A DNA stretch of 64,000 nucleotides from Martelella radicis (GTDB lineage: Bacteria > Pseudomonadota > Alphaproteobacteria > Rhizobiales > Rhizobiaceae): NCBI RefSeq assembly GCF_014196625.1, contig NZ_JACIDZ010000009.1:1-64000 (forward strand), read 5' to 3'. Below the pieces are notes generated by a model. It was not told the DNA's origin. It saw nothing but the letters and a program-made list of their open reading frames with translations, and did not search any database. How positions within the stretch are numbered: the stretch's first letter is position 1; the number at the start of each line of letters is the position of its first letter. This document shows, piece after piece, positions 16,936 to 25,144 of this stretch. The position numbers and the translations under genes are program-made.

Positions 16936-18317
16936 TTTCCAGCCGGCCCGTGACGGGCGAAACCAGGCAGCAGGCAAAGGCCGTCCACGGCCTGCTGGCG
17001 CTCTTTTTTCTGCTCCTTCTGACCCTGCCTGTCACGGCCTTCGCGCAGGGCAATCCGCGCATCGTCGAGGCCGGGGGCGACGGGTATGAAGCAACCTTCC
17101 GCAATCCGCTTGTCGGCGAAGACCTGGCGCCGGCGTCGAGCGTGACGCTTGATTGGAATGCCGAACTGGAGATGGGCCTTCTTTACGACGAACCCGTGCT
17201 TTCGACCCGGTTTCGCTATGACGTGACGGACTATCGCCTTCAATTGCCCACGCTTGGTCCCGGCGCGGTCCAGCTCTGGTCGCCGCAGGGCGAGGGCGGT
17301 GGCGCGGCATTGCCGGAAGGCGCGCCGCTTGTCCAGCCCTATGCCGTTAGGCTGGTGTTCCGCTTCTATGCCCCGAGCCAGAACGCCTATGTCGGCCTGG
17401 TGCAGCAGGTCGAGGCTCCCGGCCTTCCGGGTGAATGGGCCTTCAACATGCCCTCAAGCCCGGACTGGGGACGGACCTTTGTCTGGGAGAGCGGCATTGC
17501 CAAGGGCGACTGGGTGAAGGCGGAAACGGCGAAGGAGGTCTGGAACGGGGACTTGCGGGCCGAAGGCGCGCGGCTTGACGCGGTCAACTGGTCGACGGCG
17601 GATTTCATGGCCTTCCTTGCCGAGAACAACCTGCGCAACCGGGCGATTGCCACGGCCGAAGCCGCCAACCGCCTGCTATCGGGCGCGGCCCGCAGCTTCG
17701 GCTACGAGGTTGCAGCGCTGCGCGAGGACACGAAAGCCTATTATCAGCCGGCCTTCAGGCCCCGGATATCGCTTCGGCTTCTGCGCAAGTATGAACGGCT
17801 GCTGAACCTGCCGGAAAACCTGCGGCAAGGCGATGCGACCGCCTATGACGAGGCGCGCGAGGAAGCGCGCGCGATCATGGCGCTGATGGAGGACGACGCG
17901 GCTTCCTACGCCGATCCCGGTCCGCTGCGCGCCGACCTGCCGCGCGGCGCCGAGATCGATTTCGGGGATGACGGGTTGCAGCCGATCTTCGTCGAGCTGC
18001 CGCTCGCCTTCACGCTGATCGACAATGGCCGCGAGGATGTCGATCGCGTGGAATTGACGATCAGCGACAGTACCGGGGTCGTGTCGTCCGAGGTTGTCGA
18101 TCTTCTGAACGGCGGCACCCGTTTCGAACCATCGGTTGCGCCCGGTCCCGTGCGGATCGCGGTCAAGGCGCTGAGCGAGGGCGCGCTGGGGCAGAATACC
18201 TGCACGATCCAGGTGCATTCGACCGTCGTCAAGGGCCCGGGCGAGCAGGAATACAGCCTCAGGGCCGGCGAAACGGCCTCACTTCTGGTCTTCGCCGAAG
18301 CGCCGCAGGGAGAGTGA
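16920..18317 (+). CDS. Exported protein of unknown function
   Basis: A 465-residue protein that I do not recognise. A long n-region and hydrophobic core end in a likely signal-peptidase site (TAFA, cleavage near residue 42). The mature part begins with a beta-rich segment (DWNAELEMGLLYDEPVL, TRFRYDVTDYRLQLP), continues with a helical middle (about 220-330, AEAANRLLSGAARSFGYE), and ends in another beta-rich region (about 345-460, VDRVELTISDSTGVVSSEVVDLL). The start overlaps the previous gene by 16 bases and the stop is one base before the next start. It is therefore part of one operon acting at or beyond the inner membrane. Confidence 0.7.
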   Translation: MARFLISSRPVTGETRQQAKAVHGLLALFFLLLLTLPVTAFAQGNPRIVEAGGDGYEATFRNPLVGEDLAPASSVTLDWNAELEMGLLYDEPVLSTRFRYDVTDYRLQLPTLGPGAVQLWSPQGEGGGAALPEGAPLVQPYAVRLVFRFYAPSQNAYVGLVQQVEAPGLPGEWAFNMPSSPDWGRTFVWESGIAKGDWVKAETAKEVWNGDLRAEGARLDAVNWSTADFMAFLAENNLRNRAIATAEAANRLLSGAARSFGYEVAALREDTKAYYQPAFRPRISLRLLRKYERLLNLPENLRQGDATAYDEAREEARAIMALMEDDAASYADPGPLRADLPRGAEIDFGDDGLQPIFVELPLAFTLIDNGREDVDRVELTISDSTGVVSSEVVDLLNGGTRFEPSVAPGPVRIAVKALSEGALGQNTCTIQVHSTVVKGPGEQEYSLRAGETASLLVFAEAPQGE

Positions 18318-18318
18318 T

Positions 18319-19377
18319 GTGAGCCGTTTTCCATTGAAGCCGTTCCGCCGCCTTGCCTCGGGGCTTGTCGCGCTCCTTCTCAGTCTTGTTGCGCTGCCCG
18401 TATCCGCGCAAACGCCCGTGGAACCCGTCAAGGCGCTAGATGCGCCGGACCGGGCCATGGCGGCCATCGTGACCGGGGTCAACGACATTGTCTGCAGCGC
18501 GACCGTGATCGGTCCGCGTCATGTGCTGACGGCGGCAGCCTGCGTGATCGACCCTGATACGGACCAGGTTCTGGCCGACCGGCAGGTGATCCCGCGGGTC
18601 GACCTCGACGACGGCTATATCCCGGCCTCGCGGCGCTTCATCCAGCGCGTCCTTCTGCCGGTGGACGAAGCGCCCTTCGGGCCGGCGGACCGTTTTGACG
18701 GCAAGCTTGCCATCGTCGAAACAGTCGAGCTTGTGGAGCATCCCCCCTTCAGCGCCGAGACCGACGAGGCGGCTTTCGACCGGCGGGAGACGGAAAGGGA
18801 CGACGGCCTCCTGACCATCCGCTTTTACGATCGCGCGACCGGCGGCCAGATGACGACGTCGGCCTGCGCGGCGCTCTCCATTGCGCCGGGCGACATGATG
18901 GCGATGAACTGCGACCTGCCGGAAGGAGCCTCGGGCGCGGCAATTCGCGTGGCCGCCGGCATTACCGGGCTTTATCTTTCCCCGGGCGAGGGACGCTATA
19001 TCGGCAAGGCCGAGATCGAGGCGATCGGCCGTGTCGTCACCGGTGCCGGTTCGCCTTTTTTCCGTGCCATCGAGGCGACGCCCGACCTGTTCATCACCTT
19101 CGTCCTCAGCAATCGCTGCGACGCGCCCATCGACTACAGTCTGCGCTACCGCCCGGTTGGCGGCGGCGATTTCACCACCACTTCCGGCCGGATCGAGCCC
19201 GACGAGCGCCGCTTTGTCGACCTGATGACGGATAACGGCGTGGTCTATATGCGCGGGACCGCCAAGGACGGCGCGCTCGTCTGGGATGGCGGCCGCGTCT
19301 TCGAGGACGGCCGCTATTTCGACATCCGCATCAACAGCTGGGGCGACTATTTCCATTCGCTGAGCTGCGACGAGTAG
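18319..19377 (+). CDS. Exported trypsin-like protein with a lost catalytic histidine
   Basis: A 352-residue secreted protein with a signal peptide (cleavage after VSA, near residue 30) and a chymotrypsin-like N-terminal half. The family motif LTAAHC appears as LTAAAC, so the catalytic His is Ala74, while Cys59 and Cys75 of the usual disulfide are kept. The nucleophile loop GDSGGP reads GASGAA with Ser205. The C-terminal third (about 250-352, cysteine-containing NRCDAPIDYSLRY) is a beta-rich extension. It starts with GTG preceded by GGGAGAG, one base after the upstream stop. It is probably a pseudoprotease, that is, a binding or scaffold protein. Confidence 0.75.
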   Translation: MSRFPLKPFRRLASGLVALLLSLVALPVSAQTPVEPVKALDAPDRAMAAIVTGVNDIVCSATVIGPRHVLTAAACVIDPDTDQVLADRQVIPRVDLDDGYIPASRRFIQRVLLPVDEAPFGPADRFDGKLAIVETVELVEHPPFSAETDEAAFDRRETERDDGLLTIRFYDRATGGQMTTSACAALSIAPGDMMAMNCDLPEGASGAAIRVAAGITGLYLSPGEGRYIGKAEIEAIGRVVTGAGSPFFRAIEATPDLFITFVLSNRCDAPIDYSLRYRPVGGGDFTTTSGRIEPDERRFVDLMTDNGVVYMRGTAKDGALVWDGGRVFEDGRYFDIRINSWGDYFHSLSCDE

Positions 19378-19402
19378 CGCTGCCACTCTATGCCCAGTTG
19401 GC

Positions 19403-20479
19403 TCAGCCGGCGTAGCCGTCCCGGCAGAGCCGTTCGAGCTCCTTCCTGTCGAGGCTGGCGAAATCGAGGGCGGGCAGAAGGTCGTTGTCGGCGGCAAGGT
19501 CATGGCCATAGGCGGCCGAGAAGATCGCCGTGCCGGCCTCGTGCAAAGTCGCGGGAACGCCGACCAGGCGGCCAAGCGCGCTGGTGGCGACGAGGCCGAA
19601 GGGCACGTCTTCCAGAATGTAACGGCTCTCGATCGTCGACGGCCCGAAACCTCCGCGCCCCTCAGCATGCATTTCCTGGTTCATCTCCGAGACCGAGGCA
19701 AGCGGCACGTGGAAGGACAGCGAAAAGTGCTCGCGCACCGTCTTCACGTGAAGCCCGAATTTCTCCGCGATCGCCAGCCGCTCGGCATCGAGCGCCTCGA
19801 TGAAGCGGCCGACGGCCGGGGTGATGTTCTCGCCCTGGCCCCAGGTTTCGCCCTTTTCCATCCGCGTCAGGTTCATCAGCGCAATGCCGAGATGGTTCTG
19901 CGGGTTGAGGTTGGACAGCGCGATCGCCATAAGCCCGTCGCGCCTGACGAAGCGGTCGCCGAAAAGTTCGGTGCAGAGCGCGTGGCCCTCGTCCATGGCG
20001 CTGAAGGGCACGGTCGCCATGTCGACCTTCTGGCGCACCGTATTGACCACGACGGCGCTGTCGCCCTTTTTCCGCGCGGTCAGGAGCGTCGTGCCCCAGG
20101 CGATGATCGGAAGCGTCTTGCCTGCGTCCCTCAATGCGCGCGAAAGATAGAGCGCGGCAAAGGAACTGTGGGAGGAAATGATCACTGGCGTGCCGGGCTT
20201 CAGATGGTCCACCATGGCGTCGATTGCCGCCCTGTGGCCGTTGACCGGCATGGCGATCATCACCAGTTCGGCGCTGTTGACGGCCTCTTCGCATGAGGCG
20301 GCCACGCCGACGGGACCTTCGAACTCCACCGCGCCGGTGGCCATCAGCGCCGTGCCTTCGGCAAGCTCCACGGCATTTCTGCCAGACGGCGACCAGAGCA
20401 CGGGCGCATGGCCGGCATCGGCGAGGAAGGCAGCAAGGCCGTAAGCGTTGTTGCCAGCGCCGAGAATTGCGATTTTCAT
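19403..20479 (-). CDS. NAD/NADP octopine/nopaline dehydrogenase family protein
   Basis: A 358-residue oxidoreductase with an N-terminal Rossmann fold (IAILGAGNNAYGLAAFLADAGH) and the all-helical octopine dehydrogenase domain, where LNPQNHLGIALMNLTRME carries the catalytic-type histidine. Family members reductively join an amino acid to a keto acid, or run the reverse to release an amino acid from an opine-like imine. It follows the Lrp-type regulator gene after 22 bases on the same strand and is divergent from the racemase-transporter operon. This suggests a role in breaking down or making an amino-acid conjugate. Confidence 0.82.
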   Translation of the reverse strand: MKIAILGAGNNAYGLAAFLADAGHAPVLWSPSGRNAVELAEGTALMATGAVEFEGPVGVAASCEEAVNSAELVMIAMPVNGHRAAIDAMVDHLKPGTPVIISSHSSFAALYLSRALRDAGKTLPIIAWGTTLLTARKKGDSAVVVNTVRQKVDMATVPFSAMDEGHALCTELFGDRFVRRDGLMAIALSNLNPQNHLGIALMNLTRMEKGETWGQGENITPAVGRFIEALDAERLAIAEKFGLHVKTVREHFSLSFHVPLASVSEMNQEMHAEGRGGFGPSTIESRYILEDVPFGLVATSALGRLVGVPATLHEAGTAIFSAAYGHDLAADNDLLPALDFASLDRKELERLCRDGYAG

Positions 20480-20501
20480 GGGTCTTCGAGCCTCTGTCTT
20501 C

Positions 20502-20963
20502 TTACATGTAATTGGTCGGCAGCGCCGTGGTGAATTTCAACTCCTCCATCGCGATCGAGGAGTTGATGTCGGAGAATTCCAGCCGCGAGATCAGGTTCTT
20601 GTAGACCTGGTCATAGGTCTCGATATCGGGCACGACAATCCTCAGCAGGTAATCCGTATCGCCGGTCAGCCGGTAGGCCTCGGTCACTTCGGGAATGTCC
20701 CTGATCTGCTTGCGGAATTCGTCGAACCATTCGATGGCGTGGCGCGGCGCCTTGACGGCGATGAAGATGGTCATCGGGATATTGGCCATCTTGCGGTCGA
20801 TCAGGGCAACGCGGGCGCGGATGAAGCCGAGGTCTTCCATGCGCTTGATCCGCCGCCAGCAGGGCGTGTGCGAAAGGCCGACCTCCTCGGCGATCTCGCT
20901 GACCGTCCGGTCCGCCTGGCGCTGCAGGATATCGACGATCTTGCGGTCGATCTCGTCAAACAT
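20502..20963 (-). CDS. Lrp/AsnC-family transcriptional regulator
   Basis: A 153-residue feast/famine regulator. The N-terminal helix-turn-helix (about residues 1-60, ILQRQADRTVSEIAEEVGLSHTPCWRRIKRME) is followed by the RAM ligand-binding domain (PEVTEAYRLTGDTDYLLRIVVPDIETYDQ). These proteins sense amino acids and bind AT-rich sites as octamers. It is divergent from the racemase-transporter operon, and the 398-base gap between them is AT-rich with inverted repeats. It very probably controls both sides. Confidence 0.93.
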   Translation of the reverse strand: MFDEIDRKIVDILQRQADRTVSEIAEEVGLSHTPCWRRIKRMEDLGFIRARVALIDRKMANIPMTIFIAVKAPRHAIEWFDEFRKQIRDIPEVTEAYRLTGDTDYLLRIVVPDIETYDQVYKNLISRLEFSDINSSIAMEELKFTTALPTNYM

Positions 20964-21361
20964 TCTCGGGGCTCCCCTGATATCCCGCGGACGGGATGAA
21001 ATTCTCAGAACTGTCTGAAAATTGAGACGAAATTTTCATCTGCCTTGCCATTTCGACAAAATCTGACGCCGCAACACAACTGCAGATATGGCTAAATTCG
21101 GGGGTTGACCCTTGTCAAAATGCAGAAAATTCCGCATGCTTTGCTCAAGTTTTGGTGAATTGTATCTGTTGAATAAATTTTGTGCACGAGTATGAGATTT
21201 ATGTCAAGTTTTCAAAAGAGAGAAATTTTCCGCCTCCTATGAGTTTCAGTAGGATGGGTTTGCTTGAATTTTCGCCTTTGTGCAAAAATAAGAAAACTCT
21301 CTTCTGTCAGGTCCGTTACGCTGATTATGTTCGTACCTGAAACAGAATTGAGAACGAGACA
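20964..21361. promoter_or_regulatory. AT-rich divergent regulatory region, probable Lrp-binding
   Basis: This 398-base gap is clearly more AT-rich than the coding sequence around it and carries several GAAAATT/AATTTTC elements, for example near 21018, 21031, 21124 and 21222. It separates lrp from the racemase gene and must contain both promoters. No gene is visible in it. Confidence 0.6.
21016..21038. promoter_or_regulatory. Inverted repeat, candidate Lrp operator
   Basis: Perfect 8-base arms TGAAAATT and AATTTTCA are separated by 7 bases, centred about 64 bases upstream of the lrp start codon. The AT-rich symmetric form fits Lrp/AsnC sites, and the position fits autoregulation. Confidence 0.5.
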
Positions 21362-22105
21362 ATGAAAAGGATAGGCCTGATCGGCGGCATGAGCTGGGAG
21401 AGCACCGCAGTGTACTACAAGCACATCAACGAAGAGGTCCGGCGCCTGATGGGCGACGGTCTGGCTTCGGCGGATCTTTGCCTGCGCTCCGTCAATTTTT
21501 CCGAGATCGTGGCGCAGCAGAAGGCCGGGCGCTGGGACCTTGCGGCCGAAACGCTGATTTCGGTTGCCCGCGAACTGGAACAATGTGGCTGCGCCATGGT
21601 GCTGATCTGCACCAACACGATGCATATCCTCGCCGACGAGGTGCAGGCGGCGATCGATATTCCGCTGATCCACATCGCCGAGGTGACGGGCGCTGCGGTG
21701 AAGAAGGCCGGCAAGAAGCGGCCGCTGCTTCTGGCCACGCGCTATACGATGGAGAAGCCGTTCTATGTTGGTTACCTCAAGGACCATTTCGGCCTCGATC
21801 CGGTCATTCCCGAAGAGGCCGACCGGGCCACGGTTCATGATGTGATCTTCGAGGAGATCTGCTGCGGCGTGCTCAGCGGCGCATCGCGCGAGCGCTATAT
21901 CGCGATCGCCGAGCGAGCCAGGCAGAAGGGCGCCGACTGCATCATCTTCGGCTGCACCGAGGTCGGGCTTCTGGTCCGTCCGGAAGATTTCGACATACCG
22001 AGTTTTGATTCAACGCTGCTTCACGCAGAGGCAGCCGTCAGGTTCTCCCTGGAAGACGAGCTTTCAGCGGAGGGGAAAGAAAGCCGGCCCGTTCCAGTCC
22101 ACTAG
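21362..22105 (+). CDS. Aspartate/glutamate-type amino acid racemase (YgeA-like)
   Basis: A 247-residue PLP-independent racemase of the Asp/Glu/hydantoin superfamily. The N-terminus GLIGGMSWESTAVYYKHIN is typical of the YgeA group. The two catalytic cysteines are in ICTNTMH and IIFGCTEVGLLV. It should interconvert L- and D-forms of an amino acid or derivative by two-base proton exchange. It is the first gene of the operon that continues into the ABC transporter, which points to an amino-acid-like substrate with a chiral centre. Confidence 0.85.
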   Translation: MKRIGLIGGMSWESTAVYYKHINEEVRRLMGDGLASADLCLRSVNFSEIVAQQKAGRWDLAAETLISVARELEQCGCAMVLICTNTMHILADEVQAAIDIPLIHIAEVTGAAVKKAGKKRPLLLATRYTMEKPFYVGYLKDHFGLDPVIPEEADRATVHDVIFEEICCGVLSGASRERYIAIAERARQKGADCIIFGCTEVGLLVRPEDFDIPSFDSTLLHAEAAVRFSLEDELSAEGKESRPVPVH

Positions 22106-22176
22106 GTCGGCGAGAAACGCCCGCGCTCCAGCCGAGAGGGACTGCACGCGGGCAGAGAAAAACCAGGAGATCGAGA

Positions 22177-23277
22177 ATGACACTTCGCAATCCGACACGG
22201 CGCACGACCCTGAAGATGATGGGGACAAGTGCTGGTCTCATCGCCGCACCGTCCATCATCCGCCCGGCCTATGCCCAGAGCAATGTCCTGAACATCACGA
22301 CCTACGACAAGTTCCTCCCCGAGGGCTTCGTCGATCAGTTCGAGAAGGATACCGGCATCGAGGTGCGCATTCGCCTGACGGACGACCAGGGCAAGCAGTA
22401 CAACCTTCTCGCAGCCGAGGGCGCCGATCCGACCACCGATATCGTCACCGTCGCCGGCCACCGTCTCAGCCAGTTCATGGCGTCTGATCTCCTGCAGCCG
22501 ATCGATCCGTCCCGGATCTCCACCTGGGACAATCTCGCCGGCCCCTACAAGGGCGCCCCGCAGCTTGTCCGCAAGGGCGAAGTCTTCGGCGTGCCGCTGC
22601 TCGCCGGCTTCGAGGGCATGGTCCGCAACACCGACTACACCAAGCCGTCGGATAGCTGGGAGCTGATGTTCGACCCGGAATACAAGGGGTTCACCACCTA
22701 CATCATTTCCGACTTCCTCGCCATCACCATGAAATATCTCGGCTATGACGGTGACTTCGTCGCCTATGTCGACAAGCCGGAAGAAGCCCAGGCTGCCGTC
22801 AATGCCGCCCGCGACTTCCTCATCGAACACAAGGACATGGTCCGCAAATATTACGATGGCGGCGCCGAAGTGCAGCAGATGCTGGTCAACGAGGACGTCT
22901 ATGTCGCCCAGACATGGTCGGGCCCGGCCGCCAAGCTGATCATGGACGGTTTTCCGATCGAACTGTCGATCCCGAAGGAAGGCACATACGGCTTCCTCTA
23001 CTCCTTCAACCTGGTCAATCATGCGCCGAACGTGGATGCGGCCTACAAGTTCTTCTCCGCCCTTCTCGCCAATCCGGAAGTCGGTGCGGCAATGACCCGT
23101 CAGTCGGGCTTTTCCAGCGCCTTCGGCGGCGTCGACAAACTTCTGACCGACCGCGAACGCGCCGCGATCGCGCTGCCGGAAGAGCAGATCGCCCGCATCC
23201 AGTTCTTCGCCGAAGAAAACCGCGACATGAAGAACGAGATGATCGACAGGGCCGTTGCCGAAATCAAGGCTGCCTGA
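22177..23277 (+). CDS. ABC transporter substrate-binding protein, spermidine/putrescine type
   Basis: A 366-residue periplasmic binding protein of the PotD/PotF type. The N-terminus has a twin-arginine signal (TRRTTLKMMG, then a hydrophobic stretch ending AYAQS), so it is probably exported folded through Tat. Mature features include LNITTYDKFLPEGFVDQFEKDTGIEV and VAQTWSGPAAKLIMDG. It opens the transport part of the operon, 71 bases after the racemase gene. The PotD-type fold suggests a cationic, polyamine- or amino-acid-like ligand, but the ligand cannot be fixed from sequence. Confidence 0.88.
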   Translation: MTLRNPTRRTTLKMMGTSAGLIAAPSIIRPAYAQSNVLNITTYDKFLPEGFVDQFEKDTGIEVRIRLTDDQGKQYNLLAAEGADPTTDIVTVAGHRLSQFMASDLLQPIDPSRISTWDNLAGPYKGAPQLVRKGEVFGVPLLAGFEGMVRNTDYTKPSDSWELMFDPEYKGFTTYIISDFLAITMKYLGYDGDFVAYVDKPEEAQAAVNAARDFLIEHKDMVRKYYDGGAEVQQMLVNEDVYVAQTWSGPAAKLIMDGFPIELSIPKEGTYGFLYSFNLVNHAPNVDAAYKFFSALLANPEVGAAMTRQSGFSSAFGGVDKLLTDRERAAIALPEEQIARIQFFAEENRDMKNEMIDRAVAEIKAA

Positions 23278-23285
23278 CCAATGCC

Positions 23286-23335
23286 CGGCCGGGCGGCACT
23301 GTCCGCCCGGCCGTCTGCGCCACGGCGCAGTTTTT
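23286..23335 (+). terminator. Tandem hairpins between binding protein and permease genes
   Basis: A perfect 11-pair stem (23286-23296 with 23303-23313) is followed at once by a 6-pair CTGCGC/GCGCAG stem with a CACG loop and a TTTTT run. The second has intrinsic-terminator form. Placed within the operon, it should leave the binding protein more abundant than the membrane subunits. Confidence 0.7.
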
Positions 23336-23342
23336 GTAATCT

Positions 23343-24341
23343 ATGGATTTTCACACTATGACCAATGATGTTTTGGCCGGTGACGGGCAGGGCGCAAAGA
23401 AATCGACCGCGCGCTATTCAAGCTGGATCGGCAAGGTTGCCAATTCTCCGCTCTATCGCGGAACGATCGGTCTTCTTGCAGAAAACCGGGTGGCCCGGCT
23501 TATCGTCCTGCTCGCCGTGCCGCTGGCCTGGATCGCCTTCTTCAATATCGGCCCGATCCTGCAGATGGGCAATATCTCGCTGCTTGCCAACTACCCCCTG
23601 CTGGATGGCGACGAGCCCGTCTATACCTTCTCGCAATACGCGCTGTTCTTCCAGGAAAGCCTCTATTTCGTGCCGTTCCTGCGCAGCGTCGTCTTTTCCA
23701 TCGTGGTCACGGCGTCAACGCTGGTCGTGGTCTATCCGGTCGCCTATTACATCGGCAAGGTCATCCGTCCGGCCTCGCGCAACAAGGCGTTGCTGCTGTT
23801 GCTGACACCGTTCTGGGCGGGCGAGATCATCCGCGTCTTCTCGGTGATCATGCTTCTGGCCAATCGCGGCGCCGTCAACGCGCTTCTGCGCGAGCTTGGC
23901 ATGATCGATCGGCCGATCCCCATGCTCTACACCTATTTTTCGCTGAGCTTCGGCGTCGTCTACCTGATCGCGCTCTATATGCTGCTGCCGCTCTACTCCT
24001 CGATCGAGAAGATCCCGAACAGCCTGCTCGACGCCGCCTCCGATCTTGGAGCCGGTCCGCTGCAACGCTTCCGCAGGGTGATCCTGCCCTTGTCGCGCGA
24101 TGGCATCGTCTCTGGCTGCAGCCTGGTGTTCCTCACCTCGATCGGCGTTTTCGCCGCGCCGCTTCTGCTCGGCGGTCCCAACACGGTGATCTTCCCTGAA
24201 ATCATCGCCCAGCTCTTCCACGGCTCCAACGACAAGTGGCCGGCCGGCGCTGCCTTCTCGATCATCATGCTGTTGATCTCGCTCACCACGGTCGGCCTGT
24301 TCATGCGGGTTGTCGGCGGGCGCAACGTGAAACTGATGTGA
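23343..24341 (+). CDS. ABC transporter permease, PotB type
   Basis: A 332-residue inner-membrane permease with about six to seven helices. The cytoplasmic coupling loop has the EAA-like LLDAASDLGAGPLQRFRRVILPL. The N-terminus includes about 50 hydrophilic residues before the first helix (VARLIVLLAVPLAWIAFF). Neither possible start (this ATG or another 15 bases later) has a strong ribosome site, in keeping with reduced expression after the upstream hairpins. Confidence 0.9.
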   Translation: MDFHTMTNDVLAGDGQGAKKSTARYSSWIGKVANSPLYRGTIGLLAENRVARLIVLLAVPLAWIAFFNIGPILQMGNISLLANYPLLDGDEPVYTFSQYALFFQESLYFVPFLRSVVFSIVVTASTLVVVYPVAYYIGKVIRPASRNKALLLLLTPFWAGEIIRVFSVIMLLANRGAVNALLRELGMIDRPIPMLYTYFSLSFGVVYLIALYMLLPLYSSIEKIPNSLLDAASDLGAGPLQRFRRVILPLSRDGIVSGCSLVFLTSIGVFAAPLLLGGPNTVIFPEIIAQLFHGSNDKWPAGAAFSIIMLLISLTTVGLFMRVVGGRNVKLM

Positions 24342-24351
24342 GGGGCAGACG

Positions 24352-25143
24352 ATGCGTTTTTACATGAAAAATCCCCAGAACGTCTTCCTCACCGGCTTCT
24401 ACTGGGCCTTTGTCGCCTATCTCTTCGTGCCGCTGATGCTGATGACGGCGATGAGCTTCAAGGATTCGAACTTCATCTCGTTTCCCATCGATAGCTTCAC
24501 GATGAAATGGTACGTCCAGGTGGTGCAGGACGAGCAGTTCCTGAGCGCCGTCGGCTATTCGCTGATGATTGCCTTCACGGTCACGGTCGTTGCAACGGCG
24601 ATCGGCGTCTGGATCGCGCTACTCGCCTCCAACGAGGCGATCTGGGGCAAGGCCATCATCTTTGCGCTCGCCTGTCTTCCCGCCGTCGTGCCGGGCATGA
24701 TCCAGGCGATCTCGATGCGCATCTTCATCCGCGCCATCGATGTGCCGACCGGCACCTTTGCCATCATCCTCGGCCATACGGTGCATGCGGTGCCCTTCGT
24801 GGTGATCATGGCGATGACCAGGCTGCGCTCGATGCCCTCAAGCCTCATCGATGCCGCGCGTGATCTCGGCGCCGACAATTTCATTGCCTTCTTCCGCGTC
24901 ACGCTGCCCTATCTCGGCCCGGCGCTGGTCGGCGGCATGATCTTCTGCGCGCTGACCAGTATCGACGATTTCGTCCGCACCTTCTTCCTCGGTGGCTACC
25001 AGACCACCCTTCCCATGCTGATCTTCGCCAAGATTTCGGGCGGCATGTCGCCGGAAATCAACGCCATGGCAACACTCGTCCTCATCTTTACCGGCGCCGT
25101 CGGGCTCTACGCCGAACGCCGTGTCCGCCGTTCAAGGAACTGA
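24352..25143 (+). CDS. ABC transporter permease, PotC type
   Basis: A 263-residue second permease with six helices. The EAA loop reads LIDAARDLGADNFIAFFRVTLPYLGP. It starts 10 bases after PotB-type permease, behind a GAGGGG ribosome site. The two permeases should form the heterodimeric channel for the polyamine-type importer. Confidence 0.92.
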   Translation: MRFYMKNPQNVFLTGFYWAFVAYLFVPLMLMTAMSFKDSNFISFPIDSFTMKWYVQVVQDEQFLSAVGYSLMIAFTVTVVATAIGVWIALLASNEAIWGKAIIFALACLPAVVPGMIQAISMRIFIRAIDVPTGTFAIILGHTVHAVPFVVIMAMTRLRSMPSSLIDAARDLGADNFIAFFRVTLPYLGPALVGGMIFCALTSIDDFVRTFFLGGYQTTLPMLIFAKISGGMSPEINAMATLVLIFTGAVGLYAERRVRRSRN

Positions 25144-25144
25144 A

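Noticed and set aside
20502-20963. Frameshifted or partial regulator
   Set aside because: The Lrp-type protein is full length with both domains. The AT-rich sequence upstream is regulatory rather than decayed coding sequence.
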